A DNA stretch of 9,678 bases from JADJEI01 sp035328465 (lineage in GTDB: Bacteria > Bacteroidota > Ignavibacteria > Ignavibacteriales > Ignavibacteriaceae), in assembly GCA_035328465.1 (NCBI GenBank), contig DAOLIQ010000107.1, positions 1-9,678 of the forward strand, given 5' to 3'. The translations under genes and the position numbers were made by a program. Below the pieces are notes generated by a model, which saw only the letters and a list, made by a program, of their open reading frames with translations, was not told where the DNA came from and ran no database searches. Positions 1-4,912 of the stretch are shown piece after piece (within the stretch, counting starts at the first letter, position 1; each line of letters begins with the position of its first letter).

Positions 1-544
1 CATTTACTTCAGAAAGCAAGGAGGTGGTATAAGTATATTCCTGCGAATCATAATCGCCGGGAATCCAGAAAGTTTTATGATTACCTGTGGGTGCAAATTC
101 AGTCAGCTCCTCCTGCACTGTAAAGTAAGTTAAGTCTTGTTGCGAAGGAAACTCGTAGCGAAATCCGAGTCCATCATTAAATAATCTGAAGGTTAAGAGC
201 ACAGTTCTTTTGGTTTCAGTCTGAGTAAGTGTCACCTGCAATTGCCTGTAATGATTTACGATCGTACTTACCTCACCCCATACAGGATTCCACTGCTCAT
301 AAAAAGTTGAAGTATCAATTTTATCAATTACGAACCCATTCATTAAATCATTTTGATCTGCAAGATCAATACCGAGTCTGCTGTCTTTAATTACAGCTTT
401 ACCATCTCGAGTTAGCGCGTAAGATAAAACGCCGCTGCCAGAAAGGCGGGTAGTAAGAGTAAGTTTTCCATCGGGGGAGTTAATACTTTGGGCTAAAATA
501 ATTTGAGAAGTCAATAACAGTATAAAGATAAGCGATAGTTTCAT
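1..544 (-). CDS. Glycoside hydrolase family 97 (SusB-like alpha-glucosidase/galactosidase), N-terminal part
   Basis: This is the first 181 residues of an exported glycosidase; the rest lies beyond the left edge. Residues 1-18 form a signal peptide (hydrophobic LSLIFILLLTSQIILA, cleavage before Q19), so it is exported, probably to the periplasm. What follows reads as the GH97 N-terminal beta-sandwich: SPDGKLTL at 23-30, WNPVWGE at 85-91, FRLFNDGLGFRYEFP at 119-133 and EELTEFAP at 145-152. GH97 enzymes cleave alpha-glucosides or alpha-galactosides, often within starch or glycan utilisation systems. The catalytic barrel with its glutamate or aspartate residues is outside the window, so inverting or retaining mechanism and substrate cannot be told. 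The ATG is supported by a GAAGG Shine-Dalgarno seven bases upstream (552-556), which can pair with an upstream complement (see the leader feature). The upstream neighbour is an antitoxin and appears functionally unrelated. Confidence 0.9.
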   Translation of the reverse strand, partial: MKLSLIFILLLTSQIILAQSINSPDGKLTLTTRLSGSGVLSYALTRDGKAVIKDSRLGIDLADQNDLMNGFVIDKIDTSTFYEQWNPVWGEVSTIVNHYRQLQVTLTQTETKRTVLLTFRLFNDGLGFRYEFPSQQDLTYFTVQEELTEFAPTGNHKTFWIPGDYDSQEYTYTTSLLSEVN

Positions 545-597
545 TCAAGTGCCTTCATTTTTATTGATTAAAAATAATGAATGTAGCTGAATGAAGG
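540..597 (-). promoter_or_regulatory. Leader of the GH97 gene with SD-sequestering inverted repeat
   Basis: In the minus-strand transcript, CCTTCATT (597-590) is a perfect complement of AATGAAGG (559-552), which contains the Shine-Dalgarno of the GH97 gene. The overlapping TTCATTCA (595-588) is also a perfect complement of TGAATGAA (547-540), which spans the start codon. The two pairings exclude each other and both would hide the translation start. The loop is about 30-40 bases and AT-rich. The complementarity is seen directly; a regulatory role is inference. Confidence 0.35.
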
Positions 598-655
598 AAG
601 AGTTAGAATTTTTAAGCCGGAAAGACCTAATCAATAATAACTGTGCATAAAAAAA

Positions 656-889
656 TTATTCAGAATAATGCGATGTATAACTATCGAGTAAATTTCTGAT
701 TACCTTTTGATACTGACTGCCATGTTTTCGAGCGATTCCTCTAAAAAATTCAATACTTGATTTACTCAAATTAAGTGTAACTTTTATAGTATCTTCTTTG
801 AATACTAAATCTTCAGGTTTCGGCAAAAAGTCTTTTATAATTTCTACCTCCCCGATTACTTCATTACTATATTTTATTTTCTTTTTCAT
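656..889 (-). CDS. brnA: BrnA-like CopG/ribbon-helix-helix antitoxin
   Basis: This is a 77-residue small basic protein. The N-terminal ~30 residues are a charged, flexible arm. Residues 34-43 (TIKVTLNLSK) fit the DNA-binding beta strand of a ribbon-helix-helix fold, 45-57 fit helix A (SIEFFRGIARKHG) and 59-75 fit helix B (QYQKVIRNLLDSYTSHY), a pattern typical of CopG-family antitoxins paired with BrnT toxins. BrnA normally neutralises BrnT and represses its own operon. I place the start at the ATG at 889, which overlaps the stop of the toxin remnant in the ATGA arrangement usual for brnT-brnA; an in-frame TTG at 913 would add eight residues. The toxin gene upstream is truncated, so this antitoxin is probably an orphan. 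It is intact and could still bind DNA or neutralise another BrnT. The family call is from memory of the motif. Confidence 0.8.
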   Translation of the reverse strand: MKKKIKYSNEVIGEVEIIKDFLPKPEDLVFKEDTIKVTLNLSKSSIEFFRGIARKHGSQYQKVIRNLLDSYTSHYSE

Positions 890-1023
890 AAAATCTGTTT
901 TCCTTTCCGCCAATATCCGGCTCCAATAATTCTAATTTTATTATTTCGATAAGTATACCGGCATGTAACTATATCGTCAGCAATTTTTCCGAAACAATAA
1001 AATCTTTCTTCACTTTTGATATT
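886..1023 (-). pseudogene. brnT: 5'-truncated BrnT toxin remnant
   Basis: Not listed as an ordinary ORF because it lacks a start. Reading the minus strand from 1023 to 886 gives 45 codons beginning NIKSEERFYCFGK, continuing through RYTYRNNKIRIIGAGYWRKG and ending KQIL-stop. This matches the C-terminal half of BrnT, a ribonuclease toxin with a RelE-like fold of about 90 residues: the EERFYCFGK strand, the R-T-RNNKIRI strand and the GAGYWRKGK variant of the usual ISAR tail. The stop TGA overlaps the brnA ATG, preserving the operon layout. Immediately upstream is an in-frame TAA (1024-1026) and then unrelated AT-rich sequence with a palindromic repeat. No ATG, and no N-terminal WDxxKNxxN motif, was found in any frame I checked upstream. 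About half the toxin is missing, so it is presumably inactive. Confidence 0.75.
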
Positions 1024-1070
1024 TTATATTAACTGAATTTGGAAAGCCGAATAAATTATTTTTATTATTA

Positions 1071-1090
1071 ATCCCGCATTTAGCGGGAAT
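1071..1090. repeat. REP-like CCCGC/GCGGG palindrome
   Basis: TCCCGC (1072-1077) and GCGGGA (1083-1088) form a six-base stem around a five-base loop, followed by ATGATT. It resembles the 2031-2050 hairpin in core and flank (CCCGC, short loop, GCGGG, then -ATGA). Small palindromes of this CATTCCCGC/GCGGGAATG type are commonly dispersed between genes in related genomes (recalled, not searched). It sits about 50 bases from where the BrnT reading frame breaks off. Confidence 0.5.
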
Positions 1091-1185
1091 GATTTCCATT
1101 TCATTTAGTTTACAAACTTATCACTGCCAAAAGAACAACAAATTAAAAGGTTACAAAAACAAGCTAAACATCTCGGCTTACAATT

Positions 1186-1213
1186 GATCACTCCCTAATC
1201 TTGGGGAGTGGTC
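1186..1213. terminator. Hairpin downstream of the broken lipoprotein gene
   Basis: GATCACTCCC (1186-1195) pairs with GGGAGTGGTC (1204-1213) in a 10-base stem with one G:T or A:C position and an eight-base loop. It lies about 45 bases past the stop of the minus-strand lipoprotein pseudogene, where a terminator would be expected. No clear T-run follows on either strand, so it may instead be a dispersed repeat or a plain structural hairpin. Confidence 0.35.
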
Positions 1214-1257
1214 ATTAGTAGGCGCGGGTTATATTATTTTAAATAATAAAAAATATT

Positions 1258-1612
1258 TTAGCCACCAGGCGAACCAAGTCCGCCATTAATAAGAATAATT
1301 AAAGTAATTATAAATACAGATGTTAAGATTGTTTTAGTAAAATCAAATTTTTCTATAGCAAATCCATTTACTTCTTTTAATGCAAAACTTGATTTTAAAG
1401 AATCATTATTAATGATCTGGACAGTATCATTATTAAAAAAAATTATTTTATTAACATTATAAATTTTATACTTCTTTTCTTTCAAGTCTAACCTCAATGT
1501 TTTCTACTTCACTGAGGTTTCTCAATTCGTTGGTATCACTAGAATAAAAAGAATAGCAACTTGGAAACAAAATCAAGATTAAGAAAAGCAATTTGAATAA
1601 ATTATTATTCAT
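1258..1612 (-). pseudogene. Small lipoprotein gene with a one-base frameshift
   Basis: Two overlapping minus-strand frames make one protein if a single base is removed. The first frame (1612 to 1466) starts with ATG and encodes a lipoprotein signal, MNNNLFKLLFLILILFPSC, with the lipobox cysteine at residue 19, then SSDTNELRNLSEVENIEVRLERKEV and a stop. The second frame (stop at 1258) continues as YKIYNVNKIIFFNNDTVQI, then FALKEVNGFAIEKFDFTKT, one membrane segment (TILTSVFIITLIILI) and a glycine-rich end GGLGSPGG. The total is 355 bases, one more than a multiple of three, consistent with an extra base near 1466-1480, in or near a purine-rich GAAAGAAAAGAAG tract. The joined product would be about 117 residues: a membrane-tethered lipoprotein of unknown role. 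No downstream start has a convincing RBS. A sequencing error or programmed frameshift cannot be excluded. Confidence 0.65.
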
Positions 1613-1656
1613 CAGAATTTAGCAATATTACTACTATTCAACCCGGCAAATTGCTT

Positions 1657-1686
1657 GATAACATTCCATAATTATAGAATGTTATC
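1657..1686. repeat. 30-bp near-perfect palindrome upstream of the lipoprotein gene
   Basis: GATAACATTC (1657-1666) is the exact reverse complement of GAATGTTATC (1677-1686). The ten bases between (CATAATTATA) are themselves nearly symmetric, so only one position pair in 30 fails to match. It ends 45 bases before the start of the minus-strand lipoprotein pseudogene, a reasonable place for an operator. No T-run flanks it, so it is not a standard terminator. Confidence 0.5.
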
Positions 1687-1966
1687 CAACGGACTTTAAA
1701 CTTCCGTTCCTGTTTTGATAATTAGTGTGCTTAAATTTTCTATCCTGTTTTCCAATTTCACAAAAACATCCTCATTTGTTTGATTAAACTTATAGCCTGA
1801 TTTTGTTTATATCAAGCAATTCTTAAATGTTTTGCAATTATTTTATTCAAAGATCTCGGTAAAATTGTCATCTTAAGAGTAATTAATTTAGAGATTCAAA
1901 ATTCTATTTAAGAAACAGCAAAGCCTAAAGTCTGTGCTACGGGTATTCAATTCATTTACACATACG

Positions 1967-1999
1967 CTCCTATTATACTCCTATTGCTCTCCTATTGAA
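1967..1999. repeat. Three tandem 11-bp units, CTCCTATTNNN
   Basis: Three consecutive copies of CTCCTATT, each followed by three variable bases (ATA, GCT, GAA), repeat every 11 bases. On the minus strand each unit reads AATAGGAG. The spacing is about one helical turn, as in iterons or protein-binding arrays, but three short units may also be a simple slippage product. Confidence 0.6.
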
Positions 2000-2022
2000 C
2001 TACCACTTTATATTTGATTAAC

Positions 2023-2050
2023 AAAAAAAGATACCCGCTTTCGCGGGTAT
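2023..2050 (-). terminator. Intrinsic terminator downstream of the choice-of-anchor V gene
   Basis: On the minus strand ATACCCGC, a GAAA tetraloop and GCGGGTAT form a perfect eight-base stem, followed by C and a run of seven T (complement of 2023-2029). It lies about 140 bases after the stop of the gene at 2189-2692 and would end transcription of that gene and possibly of the BNR gene before it. The CCCGC...GCGGG core and trailing ATGA also match the palindrome at 1071-1090, so the terminator may derive from the same repeat family. Confidence 0.7.
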
Positions 2051-2188
2051 GACATATAGTTTTATCGAATTTGCGTAACTTCAATGAGTCAAGTAATGGT
2101 ACACTGATTTTTATGATGCTTATTATCTATTATGATCTTAAGAAATCATAATTAATCATTCTGATCAGCGTTCTATCCCTTATTCGTT

Positions 2189-2692
2189 TTAATTGGATGC
2201 AATGATGGTTACAACTTTATTTGGTGCGTAGTTCCAAGCATCACCTTTTTTAGTTTCGTCGTTGTTGGTGCTGTTGCCGTTTGCAAAGATTGTTACTTCG
2301 CCGGCAGTTTCAGGGGCGGTGTATTTAAAGTTAAAAACAATTTTACCATCCTTGAAAGCCTGCGGCATTGTATGAGTTAACTCACCGCCTTTATATCTTA
2401 ATCCTTCCCCTTCAATCAACATGCCTGAAGAAACAGCAATGTTAGTGCCGCCTGTTTTCATCGGGCCGCCGGAAATAGTTATGGTATAATCAGCAGTTTC
2501 ATTGGGTTTAAGTTCGGAAGGTCCGTCAATAACAACGGTAACCTTAGAGCTTGCATCGCCGTGACAGTCACAGCCTTCACCATTCTTTTTGGTCGTACCG
2601 ATTTTACCTTTCTCTTTTGCATAAAGAATAAAACTGATCATTACTACAATTAAAAAAACATTGAAAAATATTCTAAGGGAACTACGCTTCAT
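2189..2692 (-). CDS. Exported choice-of-anchor V-type protein with CxCH motif
   Basis: This is a 167-residue protein. Residues 5-25 are a hydrophobic signal sequence or N-terminal anchor. A GCDCHGD motif follows (C41, C43, H44), then a beta-rich domain: VTVVIDGPSELKPNETADY (51-69), GGTNIAVSSGML (81-92), GGELTHTMP (102-110), FKYTAPETAGEVTIFANGN (122-140) and GDAWNYAPNKVVTI (150-163). This order matches the Reeler-like 'choice-of-anchor V' family of secreted proteins in Bacteroidota relatives, where a short CxCH element typically precedes the domain. CxCH is a spaced-down version of the CxxCH haem site, so covalent haem binding is conceivable but unproven. A good RBS (AAGGA) precedes the ATG. 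The stop of the BNR gene lies 65 bases upstream on the same strand, so co-transcription is possible. A terminator follows near 2.04 kb. Biochemical function is unknown. Confidence 0.8.
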   Translation of the reverse strand: MKRSSLRIFFNVFLIVVMISFILYAKEKGKIGTTKKNGEGCDCHGDASSKVTVVIDGPSELKPNETADYTITISGGPMKTGGTNIAVSSGMLIEGEGLRYKGGELTHTMPQAFKDGKIVFNFKYTAPETAGEVTIFANGNSTNNDETKKGDAWNYAPNKVVTIIASN

Positions 2693-2757
2693 AAAAATCC
2701 TTTTGAATTATTGTTATTAATTTTACTAACTCACATTACGCATTTGTCATGCTAAAT

Positions 2758-4596
2758 TTATTTCAACAGCAGCATCTTCTTGGTTTCCACAAAAGAACCG
2801 GCTTCCAATCTATAGTAATAAACACCGCTCGAAAGTGACATTCCTTGCAGTGTTCCTGTATTAAATTCTACTTCGTATGTGCCGGGAGATTGCTGTTCGT
2901 TAACGAGTGTGGCCACTTCATTACCGACTACGTCATACACAAGAAGCCTCACCCGAACCCCGCTTAGCGGGGCAAGCCCCTTTCCAAAGGAGAGGGAAGT
3001 AGAAGAAATTGTGTATTTTATTTTTGTGGTTGGATTAAACGGGTTTGGATAATTCTGTCCAAGGGCAAAGGAAGTAATTGTTGAGTTTATAGTGCCTTCA
3101 TTTTCTTTAAACAGGAATTTATTAATAATATTTTCATTTAGATCAATTGATTCTGCATCCTCAGGAATATATGCAAGAGCAGCAGATTCAATTCCGCTTA
3201 TGTACCAAACTCCGCCGGGACCATCATAACTGGTTCCCTCCCCCCAGATCACGTGATTTGTACCATCGCTGTCAACTGAGAGACTTATATAATCACCGTA
3301 AGTAAATTGATAACCATCTGAATTTTTATACGGCGCTCCTGTTTTGCGATTGGATAATCTAAGTGCGCGGCTCCAGGTTTGTCCGCCATCAGTTGTGCGG
3401 CGGTAAAAAGTATTCCAGCCGTTTAAGTTTCCATTTTTATTTCCCTGCCAGACAATCCTAAAATCACCTGCATAAATTCCTGCGCGTAATGACGGGAATG
3501 AATTCCATGCATTAACATTGTGATGAGAAATTTGTTTACGCTCAGTCCAGTTGATTCCGTCGAAAGAGGATTTAATATAAATTTGCTGAGGTTGGTAAGG
3601 AACAAGTCCTGCATTATATGCAAGCATAATCATTCCGTTCTGATCTACTGCAACATCAGCGATAGAAGAGAAAAACCCGTAATAGCATCCCGGGATCGTA
3701 TCACAATTTGGAGCCGCCTGAGAACTATCAATTAAAGTTGTTATCCAGCTTGCACCCCCGTCAAAGCTGCTGACTAAATTAATATAAGTGACTCCGTTAT
3801 AGTCGCCAGAATAATTAACACACGCGAAGTGAACATCACCGTTTGGAGAAATCGCTCCCCCAACCTGCATCCATGATCTGCCGTGACTATCGCTTGTCTG
3901 AATCGGAGAACTGAACGTTTGCCCATAATCGTGAGAGGCAACAAAGTAAATTTGATTTTTATTAAATCCGACATAAACATCTTTACCGTCAGGCGAAATA
4001 ACTAACCATGCGTGATCAGTCCACGCCATATTAGGGGCAACATCAACCGGGGTTGTCCAGGTATCACCGTGATCAGAAGATTTGGTGAGTTTGGTTTTCC
4101 AATCGGGACCATCGAGCCAAACAGCATAGATAGTTCCATCATCAGCAACTTGTATTTGCGGATCAGCCTGCCACTGATGAACCGCTGCAATAGTTTTATC
4201 ACTCCCCCATGTAGCGCCGTTGTCGGAAGAGCTTCTGAAAATAATTGAAGATAAAGCTGCAGTAAAACGAGTAGTCAATTGATAAACATAATCTGAACTT
4301 CGATCAACTGCGGTGTAAGGTTCCCAATCATCTTCACCGCTCCAAACTCGCTCGGAATTCCAGCCGGGGGCAGAATTAGAGGGTGAGGGAAATAATTCAA
4401 CATCTGTTTCCGCTGCGAACGAACGACCGCTCCAGCTTTTCTTTTTTTCGCCTTCGGGATTCGCTGAAGTATTCTTAACAGAAGTTTTGGGATTATTAGA
4501 TTGAGTGAAAAAGTATGCTGAACCAAATGAAAGTATAAATAGAAAAACTGCTATTTCCTTCAAATGAATATTATGTTGACCAATTCGCTTTTTCAT
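2758..4596 (-). CDS. Secreted BNR/Asp-box beta-propeller (sialidase-like) protein with T9SS sorting domain
   Basis: This is a 612-residue surface or secreted protein. Residues 13-30 form the hydrophobic part of a signal sequence. Residues ~85-475 form a sialidase-like beta-propeller with six Asp boxes (S-x-D-x-G-x-T-W): 123-130 SSDNGATW, 173-180 SSDHGDTW, 221-228 SHDYGQTF, 277-284 SFDGGASW, a shortened one at 344-350 and 401-408 TTDGGQTW. The FRIP/YRIP arginine motif of true sialidases is not evident, so a carbohydrate-binding or structural role is as likely as hydrolysis. Residues ~510-612 are a type A T9SS tail (NYPNPFNPTTKIKYTI 515-530; VYDVVGNEVATLV 553-565; KKMLLLK end), which directs outer-membrane translocation and tail cleavage. 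Residues ~531-548 are an extra segment encoded by a palindromic repeat. AGAGG precedes the ATG. The DUF4139 gene is divergent upstream and the choice-of-anchor V gene follows. Confidence 0.88.
   Translation of the reverse strand: MKKRIGQHNIHLKEIAVFLFILSFGSAYFFTQSNNPKTSVKNTSANPEGEKKKSWSGRSFAAETDVELFPSPSNSAPGWNSERVWSGEDDWEPYTAVDRSSDYVYQLTTRFTAALSSIIFRSSSDNGATWGSDKTIAAVHQWQADPQIQVADDGTIYAVWLDGPDWKTKLTKSSDHGDTWTTPVDVAPNMAWTDHAWLVISPDGKDVYVGFNKNQIYFVASHDYGQTFSSPIQTSDSHGRSWMQVGGAISPNGDVHFACVNYSGDYNGVTYINLVSSFDGGASWITTLIDSSQAAPNCDTIPGCYYGFFSSIADVAVDQNGMIMLAYNAGLVPYQPQQIYIKSSFDGINWTERKQISHHNVNAWNSFPSLRAGIYAGDFRIVWQGNKNGNLNGWNTFYRRTTDGGQTWSRALRLSNRKTGAPYKNSDGYQFTYGDYISLSVDSDGTNHVIWGEGTSYDGPGGVWYISGIESAALAYIPEDAESIDLNENIINKFLFKENEGTINSTITSFALGQNYPNPFNPTTKIKYTISSTSLSFGKGLAPLSGVRVRLLVYDVVGNEVATLVNEQQSPGTYEVEFNTGTLQGMSLSSGVYYYRLEAGSFVETKKMLLLK
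2947..2997. repeat. Dispersed-type palindromic repeat inserted in frame in the sorting domain
   Basis: Within the T9SS tail the DNA changes character to a GC-rich block. CCCCGCT (2958-2964), T and AGCGGGG (2966-2972) form a perfect seven-base stem, with CCTTTCCAAAGG (2979-2990) beside it and CCTCACCC and GGAGAGGGA near the ends. On the minus strand this reads TCCCTCTCCTTTGGAAAGG and onward to GGGTGAGG, the wording of intergenic repeats I recall from related genomes. It is translated in frame as SLSFGKGLAPLSGVRV, between two beta strands that are normally joined by a short turn. Confidence 0.6.
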
Positions 4597-4912
4597 GAAG
4601 CCTCTTATAATAAATATTTTTTGATTTGATTGATTATTTTTAGCACGCTGACTTATAGAAGTAATAATAAATTATTCCCCATTACTTCATTTTACTTATT
4701 GTAACTTTAAACTAATAATTATTAAGTTTAATCTCAATTACTAATGATAGGAATTCTATTCTTAAATTTGAATTGAGGTTACAGGAATGAAACATATTCG
4801 CAGGGAGAGAATTTTCACCTTTAATTTTATGGAACTTTTAGCGAGTAGTTTTGTAAACATGGCTGTGAATAAATTTCAATTAAAATTTTTCAAATTAAAT
4901 TTGGAGCAACTA
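4597..4912. promoter_or_regulatory. Divergent intergenic region between the BNR and DUF4139 genes
   Basis: These 316 AT-rich bases must hold promoters for both directions. On the plus strand TAAATTTG (4763-4770) fits the Bacteroidota -7 element TAnnTTTG, but I see no matching TTG -33 element. TAATCTCAATT (4729-4739) and AATTGAGGTTA (4771-4781) form an 11-base inverted repeat with one mismatch that brackets it, a possible operator. A reading frame continues upstream of the DUF4139 start from an ATG at 4787, but it lacks signal-peptide character and a well-spaced RBS. Confidence 0.35.

Larger units (their letters stand above)
1613..2188. other. Gene-free stretch with palindromes, tandem repeat and a terminator
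   Basis: This 576-base region holds no convincing gene. It contains a 30-base palindrome (1657-1686), an imperfect hairpin CAAAGCCT-AA-AGTCTGTG (1919-1936) next to GCTAC that resembles dispersed GTAGCACAGACT-type repeats, three tandem CTCCTATTNNN units (1967-1999) and a terminator-like hairpin (2023-2050). A stop-bounded minus-strand stretch of 36 codons (1806 to 1696), including NQTNEDVFVKLENRIENLS, looks protein-like in composition but has no start codon or RBS that I could identify. It may be the tail of a lost gene or chance. Confidence 0.5.

Noticed and set aside
1967..1999. CRISPR-like or origin iteron array
   Set aside because: Only three 8-base cores with 3-base spacers; far too short for CRISPR, and no replication gene or DnaA box cluster is nearby.
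1613..2188. A remnant insertion sequence
   Set aside because: No transposase fragment or paired terminal repeats with target duplication could be recognised.
3423..4526. Several 66-83 codon ORFs on both strands over the BNR gene
   Set aside because: All are overlapped by the 612-residue propeller frame, whose domains are recognisable throughout; none shows a family motif of its own.
4787..4912. 42-residue N-terminal extension of the DUF4139 protein
   Set aside because: The extension lacks signal-peptide character and a well-spaced RBS, while the ATG at 4913 has GGAG and a textbook signal peptide.
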